NCBI GenBank assembly: GCA_027475525.1 | Contig: JAMWFC010000035.1 | Coordinates: 262,570 to 326,569, forward strand | Reading direction: 5' to 3' | Length of the DNA stretch: 64,000 nt | Source of the DNA: Macrolepiota albuminosa | Taxonomy: Eukaryota; Basidiomycota; Agaricomycetes; Agaricales; Agaricaceae | Shown here: piece by piece, positions 21,665 through 32,814 of the stretch | Layout: each line of letters begins with the position of its first letter | Position numbering within the stretch: the stretch's first letter is position 1 | Notes under the pieces: model-generated | Told to the model about the DNA's origin: nothing | What the model saw: the letters and a program-made list of their open reading frames with translations, nothing else | Database searches by the model: none | Made by a program: the position numbers and the translations under genes

Positions 21665-22672
21665 ATGAGGAGAGTGTTCGTGGTGATGGACACCGCATGG
21701 GCAGACTCAACAAAAGAGACTTACGGCACCGGTCTGCTGCTGTTCCAGGTGTTTTGCGATTTTCAAAGTGTGCTGGAAGAAGAGCAAACACCCGTCTCTC
21801 ACACTCTGCTGGAAGCTTTCGTAGCCGCAGCAGCTGGTGCATATTCGAGATTGGCAGTTGAGAACTTTTTGGCTGGGATCCAGGCCTGGCATCTGTTACA
21901 TAACGTAGAATGGAGAATTGAAGAAGCACGAATGCACACCCTGTTGAGAGCAGCAGAGAGATTAGCGCCGTCATCGTCGAAGAGAAAGAAGAGGAAGCCC
22001 TGCACGCCAGCTTTCCTGGAAGCCATCCACAAACAATTGGATCTCGATTCTCTGAGTCCTGATTCACTCAACACAGCAGTGTTTGCATGCGCTACAACAT
22101 GTTTCTACAGCGCAGTATGCCTTGGGGAATTCACAGTGTCAACCCTGACCTCATTCGACCCACTCGTACATGTCAAACCCTCAGACATCTTGAATTCCAC
22201 GGATCGAGCTGGGCTAGCAACCACAGCCTTTTTCCTGCCAAGAACAAAGTCAGCTGTCCATGGTGAAAAAGTATCCTGGGCGACTCAAAACGGACCATCA
22301 GACCCCAAAGAAGCTCTAGAAAACCATCTGAAACTAAATGCCCCTCCGCAGGATGGTCCGCTGTTCGCCTATAAGAACAAGAAGGGAAAATCAGTTCCCC
22401 TGACCAAAAAGAAATTCTTGGAGATCCTATCCAAGGTGGCCAAAGCGGCTGGCTTAGAGCCTTTACAAGGTCACAGGATTTGCATTGGGGCCACGTTGGA
22501 ATATCTTCTGCAGGGCATACCCTTTGAAGCGATGAAAGCCATCGGTCGCTAGACCAGCGACGCGTTTTACAGTTACCTGTCCAAACATGAACAAATTCTT
22601 GCGCCTTACCTGCAGGCGGTGCCTTCTTTGCACGAATCCATTTTAAGGCTTACACTCGCCTTCAGGAGGTAG
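21665..22672 (+). pseudogene. DIRS-like tyrosine recombinase, catalytically dead
   Basis: Would integrate the circular cDNA by strand exchange. An ATG lies at 21665 and the frame is open further upstream. SAM-like helices come first, then a basic linker (SSSKRKKRK), then the catalytic domain. The first catalytic Arg position reads AVCLGEF, with Cys at 22118-22120 where ARLGEF is expected. The H-x-x-R motif reads HRIC, with Cys at 22481-22483. The GRW motif has become GR-stop (TAG 22550-22552). The nucleophile Tyr (SYLSKHEQ) lies beyond that stop. All three changes are C-to-T or G-to-A. The frame finally ends at TAG 22670-22672. Confidence 0.85.
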
Positions 22673-22960
22673 CCTAATCTTGTCCAGATGAGTACCCAGC
22701 TTTACAGTCTGTTAAGGAGCCACGCTAGATCAGCAGGGGGATCGCAAGGGTCACCCACGCGACGCGTCGTGAACTCCTAGACTGAAAAGGGGGAATCACG
22801 TACTAACTACCTTGCTGTGTAGGTTATCAAGCTTACGAAATCCTTCTGTTCTGTCGCGAGGGTTCGGAGCCCTCCCTCCTTGAAGGGTCTCACCCACCTC
22901 TCAATAAATAATGTGCTAGTATTACTGTCAATAATATACTTGTGCTAACGTCTGCTATAA
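22673..22960. other. 3' end region of the DIRS-like element
   Basis: Non-coding, with a 10-bp palindrome CGACGCGTCG near 22757 and a hairpin GAGGG/CCCTC near 22860. DIRS-type terminal repeats should lie here, but I could not match this stretch to 5880-6117. From about 22930 the sequence turns AT-rich. Confidence 0.4.
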
Positions 22961-24130
22961 TCTAAATATATGAGGCTTTCTGAAGCTCACGCGGTGAAGT
23001 CAAAGAATCAATTCTTGATAGATAAAATGCCAGGTTAGAATATATCCTGTTCCATCATTGCTAGTTCTTTAGACTTCTAATTGAGATGCCTCATCAAATG
23101 GCAGTGTTTAATGCTAACCCCTTTATAGAATTGATCAGAGTTTGGTCAGAGTCACCTCCTCACCATTGTGCTAGTGCTATAAGTCCTGGATCTCCTAATT
23201 CTTTGAAGTCAATAGATGGTATATGCTGAGGGCTTAATAGTGGTGGTTTAGACTGATAAACAACGCCTATAACAGAGTGCTAAGTCTCAAGGTGTCCTGT
23301 GTCTGAGAGAATTGCTAGAGTCTCCAGTATGGCTAATGTCTATAGGCCTGTGGTGTGCCTCTTGATGTGCTCAGTCTGAGTAGAAGCCTATCATCAGGTA
23401 CGTTGCTTGCCATGCATGGCTGTCAGGAATGGTTTAAAATGGATAAATTGTGTGTACCAAGTTTGGAACAAGCACAGCAAGGTGTCCAGAGCTGATGCTG
23501 AGCCTGCCGTTAATTTACCTAGCCTGTATGGAGTCTTATCATCTGACTCTTGCTTATTTCTATGCCTGCTCAACTCTTGCTTGTCATTGATGCTTGCTCA
23601 TTTTATAGAAGGAGTTCTGCAAACATTAAGTGTTCTTCTTACAATAGCCTGAAAAACAGTATATATCTCTAAGAAAAGTGTGATTTGGATGCAACAAAAA
23701 AGCCTAATTTTCTTCTGGCTCATATTACAGTCTTCACTCTTTTCCAAAATAGTTTTCTAGCATTCTTGAACTTCTGCAGCTCTCTTTGCATCACTTTGAA
23801 GCACCCATTATTTTTTTGAGAAAGCTCAAGGCCTACTTGAGTGAGCTGTGATGTGCAAGGCAGACAATAAAGAAACATTTTCAGTGGCAGCAGTGCAAAT
23901 TGCTTAGTTTGGCCAATAGAAGTTGCTTGAGAGATAGCTCAGAATTAACAATCAAAAGAATCCTTGAAGATTTGAACACTTATATATGAGACTGCACAGA
24001 TATTAGTGGCTTCTATAATCAATCTATTTTTACTGTTCTTGCTCTTAGATTTTGCATAGAAAGTAATGACTTGTAGAACACAAGTTAGCTGTCAAACTTT
24101 TAAATGCAAAGTGAGAAACTACCAAATCTT

Positions 24131-24648
24131 TGTAAGGGCGACCTCTAGAGGCTGTGGCTCAGTCACACAGCTGGCAGAGGGAGATCCAAAGTGTATTAGA
24201 ATATATACTGACAATATCAAGGTAGCTACTCACCTGGCAGAGGGAGATCCAAAGAGAACAAGTCTGGGGATTCCCTATGCCAGGTTGGACGCTTCTGGGG
24301 CCTCTGAAGCATGGGAAACAACTGTACAGTACAACAAAACCTTAAAAACTCGAAAATTGACTAACCAAACAAGTGTGCAAACAAGGGAGGAAAACTCCGG
24401 ACTTTAGAAGTCAGAAAGGCAAACTCCGGCTTATCTAAGCAGCCTGGAGCGGTGCTGAAGGGCCCACACTTGTCTGAGTGATAGCTAAAGAACCAGAGCA
24501 CCTCAAAGGTTGAGAATAGTACCAACAGATAGTGTTGAAGAAGTAGTAACAGCAAAATGAGAGAATGGTAGAAGAAATAAGGAAGTGAATGAAAGGAGAG
24601 TGAAGAAATAAGGAGTGAAAGAAGAAAGGAATGAGGGGTCCCCTGACA
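24131..24648 (+). mobile_element. Solo LTR, copy B (TSD ATCTT)
   Basis: 518 bp, TGTAAGGGC...TGACA, with perfect 5-bp duplications ATCTT at 24126-24130 and 24649-24653. Same family as 3794-4297. It interrupts the minus-strand relic gene. Confidence 0.93.
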
Positions 24649-25318
24649 ATCTTTGACAACTCATAGTCTTTGTTCTGTATATGCAATACCATAATCATCT
24701 GTTGTCAATCAACAAAGAACAGTGATATGTGCATCAGCAATGTAATTCAAAGCAGGTACTTGAACTTTGGAGAAGATCTTGCAACATTGAGTAAGTGCCT
24801 GCTCATGCCATGCAATAAGTTATTGAGATCATATAATGGTATACATCAAGCTCACCCTTTGAGCTGTAGAAGCTGCAAGTACAGCTGCATTAGCTACATT
24901 TCCTGTTGTAGTAGACATTCTCCAATGCAATAAATGCTCAGCACCATTACTTGTAGCATAATAGTCTTGCTGGCTTTGAAAAACATCATGCATTTCCCAA
25001 ATAATGCCATGCTGAATTGACTTCACCTTTTTAGTATTCAACTGAACATCTTGTATACAGACACAATAAAATGCTTGCCTTATCTGATGGTAGCAACACA
25101 TGTCTGTCAAGGAACTCCTCATTTCTTCTCTCTTTCACTCCTCATTTTTTTACTCTTCTTTCATTTATTTTCTTATTTCTTCTGTCATTCTCTCATTTTA
25201 TTGTTTCTATTCTTTCCACACCATTTATTAGTACTACTTTCAGCCTTTAAGGTACTTTGGTTCTTTAGCTATCATTCAGACAAGTGTGGGCCCTTCAACA
25301 CCACATAGAGACCACTTA

Positions 25319-26884
25319 CACTGGTTCAAAAAACTGCCCCAATGTTTGGCTTTTTTGGAAAAATTCACATGGTGTGCAACAACTACCTAAGCAAAAAGTT
25401 GTAGAAAATCATAAAACATCAACCTGGCTTCATAATGATGTATAGATCATGTGATTTGGACAAGAACTCGCTGATTAATAAATCAAACAAAATATTCAAT
25501 CATTGGGGCAGTTTTTTGACTCACTTTAATTTTCATATTTTCTCAATACTTTTCAGCAGTAGAAGATGAAAACACCTTGTGGAAAGTATAAACAATGTCA
25601 TGTGACCTTGTTTGTACTAATTTGACATGTTCAACTTCAATCAATCACCTTCTTGACACTCTACCACCATTATGTGACCTGTTTCTGCTGCCAATCACTC
25701 TTCTATTGCTTCTCTCCTCAATAAGGGGTATTCTCAGCATCAAATTCAAGCAAAAACTGGCCTGGAAAAAAGCACTGTAAGGAAGATCAGCAAAGAACTG
25801 GAGAGCAACAAAGAGAATCATCCTGGAGGTCATCTTTCTAAGCTTACAGCATGTGACAAACAGTCTATTATTTGTCAAATTACTACTGGAAAGGTGGATA
25901 ATACTGTTCAAGCTACACAGTTCATTAATTCTGTCATCTCCAGTCCTGTCAATCTTCAGACAGTCAGAAATGCATTGAAGGAGGCAGGTTTTTGCTCAGC
26001 AATAAAGAAGAAAGTTCCTATACTCAAGGCTGCTCATCATGCAAACAGTTTGCTCAGTATTATGAAAACTGGACAGTGGAGGATTGGAAAAGGGTTTTGT
26101 GGAGTGATGAGACAAAGATTAATTGGATTGGATCAGACAGGAAGGTATGTGTAGAAAATTCCAGGAGAACCACTATCTGATCATACCACTACACCAACTA
26201 TCAAGCATGGAGGAAGAAACAATTTAATGGTGTGGGGCTGCATGGGTTGGAATGGAAGCTCATAAAAGTTCAGAAAAAGATGGATGCTGCATAGTATTGT
26301 GAGATTTTGGATGAGAGAGTGGTGGAAAGCTTTGAAAAGAAGGAAGGATGATATTTTCAGCAGAACAATGACCCAAAACACACCTCCAAACAGGCAACAC
26401 TCTGGTTTTCTGATAACAACATTATTGTGATATCCTGCTCTGACCTCAATCCCATTGAACACCTCTGGGTTTATATCAAGCACAAACTTTTGGAGTATGA
26501 GGTATACTTTAAAGGAGTGTATGAGTTGTGAGAGAGAATAATCAAGGAGTGGAATGAAATACCATCAGAGGTATGCCAAAGCCTCATAGAGAGCATGCCT
26601 AGAAGGATCGAAGCAGTTATAAAGGCAAATGGAGGCCATACCAAGTATTAGATATGAAAATTGGAATAAATTAGAGTGGGTCAAAAAACTGCCCCAATAA
26701 TTGAATATTTTGATTTATTAATCAGTGAGGTCTTATTCAAATCACATAATTTATACATCATTTTGAAGCCAGAATGCAGTTGTATGTCATGTGATGTTCT
26801 ACAATTTTTTGCTTATGTAATTGTTGCACAGCATGTGAATCTTTTCAGAAAGGCCAAACATTGGGGCAGTTTTTTGAGCCAGTG
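25319..26884 (+). mobile_element. Tc1/mariner element with ~215-bp terminal inverted repeats
   Basis: 1566 bp flanked by TA (25317-25318 and 26885-26886) and inserted into solo LTR copy C. The ends are inverted repeats of roughly 215 bp (25319-25531 against 26670-26884), about 80 percent alike by eye. Each end contains two copies of a ~20-bp motif around TCAAAAAACTGCCCCAAT, placed in inverted rather than direct orientation, so the element has four motif copies. A decayed transposase lies between the ends. Confidence 0.92.
25690..26650 (+). pseudogene. Tc1-like transposase, decayed
   Basis: HTH part at 25750-26030 (EKSTVRKISKELE, ENHPGGHLSKLT). First catalytic Asp in SDETKINWIGSD near 26104. 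Second-Asp motif QQNNDPKHTSKQ near 26360. Third catalytic residue in DLNPIEHLW near 26442, consistent with a DD34E Tc1-type core. Several frameshifts and stops separate these, including one between the HTH and the catalytic domain near 26040 and TAG or TGA codons after 26150. It is close in sequence to the transposase at 1-805, so both belong to one family. Confidence 0.85.
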
Positions 26885-28258
26885 TACATAAGCCAGAGTT
26901 TGCCAGAGTTTGCCTTTTATTTGTGAAATTGTTTGTGTAGGCAATTTTCCAGTTTTTAAGATTCTGTTGTTCTGTACAGTTGTTTCTCATGATTTAGAGG
27001 CCCCAGAAGCATCAATCATAGCATATAGACTTGTTCTCTTTGGATCTTCCTCTACTAGCTGTGTGACTGAGCCATAGCTTCCAAAGGTCACCCTTACAAT
27101 GTCAACAAGTGCTGAAAAGTTGAGATCAGCCAGTAAGATATTACAAAGGCCAAAGGGCTTAAAGTGAACATCTGGCACCTTGACTGACTTGAGCACATCT
27201 CAAGCTTCTCAGAAAGCTTCATATTCCTCTACTACAGCTTTTTCTTCTCTGAGACTCTCTGGATCACTTGCAGCAAATCTTTGTCTGAGCAGGTAAATCA
27301 ATATCAGATCAGCAAAAAGTCATCAAAACCTTACATATTTATTATGTCATCAGTCATGAGAGTGGCAGCTACAAATGTAAGGTTCATTATTTTGGTATCA
27401 TCTACTTGTGAATGAGAAGCTGTGATGTGCTTTTCATAGTCCAGTAGAGCTTGTAGTTCTTGTTGAATCAGAAGTGCAAGCATGTCTAATGACCTGATGT
27501 ATTTGCATGTGCAATTTGAAAACTATATAGAGAAAATCAAGAAAAGTGAAATTCTTTACAATCTTGCAAGCTTTGCTGAAAATATGTTCACATGCTTCAG
27601 TTGAGTGAAGCTAGAGAAGTAAGGAATGTGCCTTTGAAAGATGATTATAATGAATGAATACTGGTGCTAGATACTCTTCAATAATAATGCATGTAATGTT
27701 GATGGCTTCATGTGAGAGGAAAGCTTGTGATATCTTGTAGTTTAAAAAAGCTAAAAATGCCTCCCATGCATTGAGGAAGTATTGTGCTCAAAGTAACATA
27801 ACAATTCTCTCATAGTGAGAGATTGATTGATTTTAGTAGGCATCAACAAGTTCACTGAAAATGAAGAGGAAAATGATCTTACCAATTTGATCAGGATGAT
27901 GTATACTAGAAAACTTGAGGACAGCAGCTGAAAAAAAGCATGTAGCAGTATTGTCATTCTGACAATCAAGCTTCTTGATATTTTAATAGTAGAGAGGACT
28001 TTATTTTTCAAAAGCAAAATTTCAAATATTTTGAAAAATAATAACAACATTGCTAAAAATGAGCAGACAAGCACTAGAAAATAGATTGTTGCAATAAGTT
28101 TTGAGCACATGATTCAAGTCCTGAATTATGCAAATATAATGCCTATAAAACACACCAATCCAGATCTTCAAATCTGGAGCACCAATCATTGAAAGTAGGT
28201 AGATTGACTCCATTTTATATAATTTTTTGCAATGGTTGACTTCCAAATTGTAGTTCAT

Positions 28259-30160
28259 TATAATTACATATAATTCTATTTAATTTTAAAAGTCAACACA
28301 TAAAATAGTTCACAAGAATTTTGATAATGTGCTCAACAACATAGTCTGCCTTTTCTAGAAGAAGGTGTTGAACAGAGTGATACTGTTTATCCTTCTGAGC
28401 CTTATTTCTACTAGGTTTATAATTATTTATCTGTTCTGCTGCTGCCTATAGTCCTGGACTTCATTATAGAAATCTGGAATAAGTATATAAGACTGTAAGT
28501 AGCTTTGATATACCTTAGTCTTAATATTCTACAAACTTGCTTGTGTTTCTTGCTTTGCATGCCCTGTAAATCTCTGACTGGCATGCATACTTAAGATTGG
28601 TATGCACTTTATGACTTAACATTATCTAACCCTGATCTTATTTTAAAACCTCTAGTTTTTGACTCAACCTTATTACCTCTTTTCTCTCTGTCTACTCCAA
28701 CTCTGGACTTGTTTCTTTTTGATGTTTTAAGCCCTAAAACACATCTCAGAGCATCAGACAACCCAACTATACATAGTTTAGCACTTCAGTCCACCTCATA
28801 AGGGCATTGCTTTACTTGGAAGGCCCCTGAGTCAGTAGTACTGATATTTGCTGATCAGTGTCACAACTGTTTATCTACCTTCCTGAGTAATTGATTTTCA
28901 CAAAGCTTGCATTAGAATGTCAATGCAGAGTAAACCATGATTGAGTCAATAAAACTCACATTTTTTAGCAATTGAGTAATATAACTGGGCCACTGTATAT
29001 TATTAGTAATATTTTCAAACATGATCAATTCAATTGTTTAGTTATTAAAATATCACATGCATTAAAAAAAATATTATGCATAAATTCAAGTACTGTTTTG
29101 GAAGAAAGCAGCTATTTAAAAATTGAATTGAAAGCAGCCTATTAAATTCTATAATTACAAAGAATAGTTAGTTTATTATCATGCAGCATCTACAGTCTTT
29201 GAATAGAAGACCCATATTAATAGCTGATAATCATCTTTTATTGCAGTAGCTGCAAATAATAGATTAGCATATAATATAGTACTAGTAACTTACATCTATC
29301 ATAACCTAACAATTGATTGATATCAAGGACATTTGCAATTACAGTAGAGACATAAATGATAATTGTAAGTATGCCCAGCAGTTTTATTGAACTTATGCAC
29401 AGCCAATATATCACAATTGTTACATGAATAATTATAGATTACTGCAGGATCTTTACTATATATTTCCATCTTAATACCTTATATTTGATCAGAAGCTCAA
29501 AAATAAATAAGATTAGTTAATATACCTTGCTTAAGCTGCTTGAACTCATTAGCTATTATTAGCTCTATAATATTGTTTAGTTATTTCCCTGTTGGCTCTT
29601 TGGCTCTAGGCATTCTTGAGGGACAAATAACATTAAAAGAAGGTAAAAATATTCACAAGAGAGATAGATATATATAGGACCTATTAAATACAAACATCCA
29701 ATAAGTATGCAAAATTTGAAGTCTAATTAGATGGCACTAAGACAATGTAATGAATTACTCACCAGTCAGTATTTAATGTGAGTTGAAGTTCGAAGCAGTG
29801 TGCATACAATTTGATAGCATGTATGCTGGCCACCAAGACATTGCAATGTCATGTATATCTGTCATGATAAACTTGGGGTCTGCATTCCAATTAGATGTAA
29901 AACATTTTGAATGTAGATCTATATCAACATGATTCAAGTTTAAGTTGCTTCAAATTTTCCAAGAAGGAAAAATTGAAATGATAGAAAAACATAGAACAAT
30001 TTATATACTGTATGTTTGTGTAAATTTCTGTGGGTTGAAATCTGAGGCTTTGTGCTGTGCCTGTGCAATATTAATATAATGATAAAAAGAATACAATTTT
30101 CATTTTAGAAACAGTTGAGAGAAAGGTATAAATCTTGCAGCAAGAAATTGCTTATATATT
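28259..30160. other. AT-rich gene-free sequence
   Basis: About 1.9 kb of very AT-rich DNA without a supported gene, repeat boundary or RNA. Probably old repeat debris. Confidence 0.6.
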
Positions 30161-30509
30161 TCCTAATCAAAAAAAAAAAAACAATTCAGAAATAGCACGA
30201 CATCTTCCCTTTCTTCTTTCCCAAAGCAAACAGATTTCTGATTGATCAAAAAAGCATCCTATCTTAATAATAAAAAGTTCAAAAGAAGTCTCTGGCAGAC
30301 TCCACCGGCAAGAAGCAGAAGCAGAAGCAGCTGCAGCTGCAGATGCGCACATCTCACATCTGATAATCCTGGACTCGGGGATGCCATGAAAACTCCCACA
30401 AACAAACAACTCCGGACGGACAAAATCCGGGGTAGGATGGGATGGTTGACATGATTGCTTGCATTGAAATTAATTAATTTTAATTTCGGTCACTTATCTC
30501 CAAGAGATG

Positions 30510-30556
<47 letters not shown>
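30510..30556. repeat. (CTAT)n microsatellite
   Basis: Almost 12 perfect tetranucleotide units. Confidence 0.97.
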
Positions 30557-30557
<1 letters not shown>

Positions 30558-31151
30558 GTACTAGTTCATAAACCAGAAATCAGAAATCAGAATCAAAGGC
30601 TGTACATCTCAAGGAATAGCTAGAGCTAGAATAGCTAATAATTTCACCTCCCGACATGTGGTAAGCTTTTGTCGAGGACTCGAAACTCGAGGCTACAGAC
30701 CCAGGGTAATACAATGCAATACAATGCAATGCAATAGATGCGCATGAAAATTCCACTTACTCACTTGATTTCGTGCTGGTTGTTGGTTGTTGGTTGTAGG
30801 TAGTCGTTATGTCATGGCTCTGGAGTGGTCTTGGTGGGTACCGTTTGGGTTGTCTGTAGGGTCCCCACACACCAGCGTGTGCTTACGGCGTTATGTGTAC
30901 TTCGTCGAAGGGATGGGGATGTATCCTATCGATCATTCACTGCGACACTCGGATGTTCCGTCGTTGATGCAGATGCGTACGTACGTACGTACGTACGTCT
31001 GCAGGCAGAGTGATAATCGAATCGAATCGAGGTCAATCGTCTGATAACGGATATGTATCTGCCCCTGCGCTGCGCTCCGATATACGATATACGACCATAC
31101 GAGAAAAGACGAGGAGGACTCGTAGTGCGATGATCAGTTTAGGTGTTTTAC

Positions 31152-31187
31152 GGATACCGGATACCGAATACCGAATACCGAATACTG
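31152..31187. repeat. Short 7-bp tandem repeat (ATACCGA/ATACCGG)
   Basis: About five near-perfect heptamers. The unit does not match a fungal telomere repeat. Confidence 0.8.
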
Positions 31188-32772
31188 AGTGACGAGGGGA
31201 GTCTCGAGCGTTAAACAGTAAACATTAAAGGCGGAGTTTTGTGTTCTTGTTTTGTTGTGTTTCGAGAGCGAAAGTGGGTAGAGTAGAGTAGAACTAAGAA
31301 GAGGTCCTTGGAAAAGCGGTGCTACTGCTATGCGCGCGCGCATCGGGTTTCGTCGTGAGAAAGGTACATAGGTAAGGTCGAAGGCTTGGGTATGTAGTAT
31401 ATCTTGTGTCCTTGTGTCCCCAGCTGTCGGTCGGGTCGGGATCAGCGATCGTCACGAGACTTTGCTCCGGGTCTTGATCTTAACCTAGGTCTTAGTCTTG
31501 GATGGAAAGGAAAGGAACGAAGATGGGTTTGAAGTCAAGAAGGAAAGGAAAGAAGAGGAAGGAAAGAAGAAGAAGGGTGGAGTAAAGACAAAGGTAAAGG
31601 TAGAGGTAGAGGCGACGCGGCATCTATCCTCTATTGTATCTATTATCTATTATCTATATTGTACGAAGAGACGAAGAAGTTGATGGATAGGACGAACCAC
31701 GGGTCCGGTGGTTAGGTTCATGGGGTGATGGTGATACATCGCTCCTGACCCAAGCTCTCACCCCCCCACACACACACAAGTCCCAGGTGAAAGTTTAAGT
31801 TTACGTTTAGATGAAAGCACCAGATCCGTGTCCCAGGCAGGGTGCGAGACCTGAACAAGGTGAAACATAAGATCAAAAACCACAGGAAGGGGGAGGAGAG
31901 GAGTATGATATGGGTATGGGTATGGGTATGATATAGATGACATCCCTACTGCATCCCACTACATCCGCTGTCCGTTTCTAAATACTCTTTTCTTTCTGGG
32001 GGGGGTGCCGAGCAATAGCACCCATGAGCCATATGGGTAGTGTTTGTATTAGTACATAGGCTATGGCTATGCATGTACTGTATTTGTGCTTCGGTTCGTT
32101 CACGTGGAGGGGGTGGTTCGCGGCTTCCCATGGCTGTTCTGCTGAATCAGTGGTTCTAATTGTGAGTGGGAAGGGTTGTCCGCACGCTGCCACGGTGCGT
32201 GGGTAGGTGAGTATTTATCAGAGCACGTCAATGACTAGTGATTGATGAACAGACGGGTGATTGATCAATCGCCCGTCAGAACCCAGAGTGACGTGGAGGA
32301 CAAGGAGAAGAACGTGTAGCGAGGTACTGAATGTTTGTTTTATTGTGGCCGTTGTGGAATAAGGTGTGAGTGTGCACGCATGAAAGTGTCGTGGTTGCTC
32401 GGTTGTGGTTTGACGTAGAATACAATGATAAGAAGGAAGAGAAGACGTGACTTGAATGAAGAATAAGGATTTGAATACATGGACAAGAGGGGTAAAGACC
32501 GATCTGACAGCTGGTGCTGTGTCAGTAAGATCTGGGTCAGGTGATGATGATCTCGAGTGGTTCTGCTCCAGTCTGGGGGGGGCATAATTAGAAAGTGCTC
32601 TGAAAAATTTTCGGGATAGCAGCGAGCGTGTAGACTATAGCCGGGAAACAGGCCAGGACGAACAATTGGGCCTGGAAGGGGACTAGAGAAAAAGCTGTGC
32701 AAGGCACGTGGTACAGGATTAGATCAGCCCTGAGCGGGGACATTGTTCTCGAATCTCGTGGACTTTGGAACG

Positions 32773-32779
32773 ATATAAG
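32773..32779 (+). promoter_or_regulatory. TATA-like box
   Basis: ATATAAG about 40 bp before the ATG at 32815, which implies a very short 5' leader. Confidence 0.5.
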
Positions 32780-32814
32780 ACGAGATCCGTTTGCGCCTTT
32801 GCCTCCAGCTCACC

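Larger units (their letters stand above)
6118..22680 (+). mobile_element. DIRS-like tyrosine-recombinase retrotransposon, decayed, split by a gypsy insertion
   Basis: Order gag, reverse transcriptase, RNase H, tyrosine recombinase on the plus strand, with no DDE integrase: the layout of DIRS-type elements. Without the inserted gypsy element (9192-20731) and one GCAT copy, the body is about 5 kb, the usual size. The RT/RNase H frame is restored in phase across the insertion. All four domains carry damage, and most of the lesions I could diagnose are C-to-T or G-to-A transitions. I could not find the inverted or split direct terminal repeats such elements should have, so the outer limits are those of the recognisable coding part. 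Confidence 0.85.
25105..27098 (-). mobile_element. Solo LTR, copy C, minus strand, with nested Tc1 (TSD ATGTC)
   Basis: Reads as the reverse complement of copies A and B: TGTCA at 25105 and TTACA at 27098, with perfect 5-bp duplications ATGTC at 25100-25104 and 27099-27103. Removing the nested Tc1/mariner element and one TA leaves 426 bp, shorter than the other copies because of internal deletions. Confidence 0.9.
22961..28258 (-). pseudogene. AT-rich relic of a large repetitive gene (probably a DNA transposon)
   Basis: Broken minus-strand coding stretches run right to left. The best are PDLKIWIGVFYRHYICIIQD (about 28130-28190), a degraded HSTEACEH...IVK.FT segment near 27530-27610, ALLIQQELQALLDYEKHITA (about 27420-27480), LRQRFAASDPESLREEKAVV (about 27230-27290), DVHFKPFGLCNILLADLNFS (about 27110-27170) and EHLLHWRMSTTTGNVANAAV (about 24870-24930). 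The STEACEH...FT pattern recalls a large gene family repeated in many basidiomycete genomes, but I cannot name its enzyme class. Stops such as the two TGAs near 27195-27210 are one transition from CGA. Solo LTRs B and C and a Tc1 element were inserted into it. Confidence 0.45.
30161..32772. other. Transition to ordinary intergenic DNA
   Basis: GC content rises after about 30200. No gene found. It holds an A-run (30169-30180), a CTAT microsatellite, a CGTA run (30976-30997), an ATACCGA-type run (31152-31187) and a purine-rich stretch (31500-31620). Confidence 0.6.

Noticed and set aside
21665..22672. Recombinase as a bacterial integrase, phage or Crypton gene
   Set aside because: It follows gag, RT and RNase H in one element with the DIRS order, and has the LEYLLQG-type sequence of DIRS recombinases.
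31152..31187. Heptamer run as an internal telomere repeat
   Set aside because: The unit ATACCGA does not match TTAGGG-type fungal telomere repeats.
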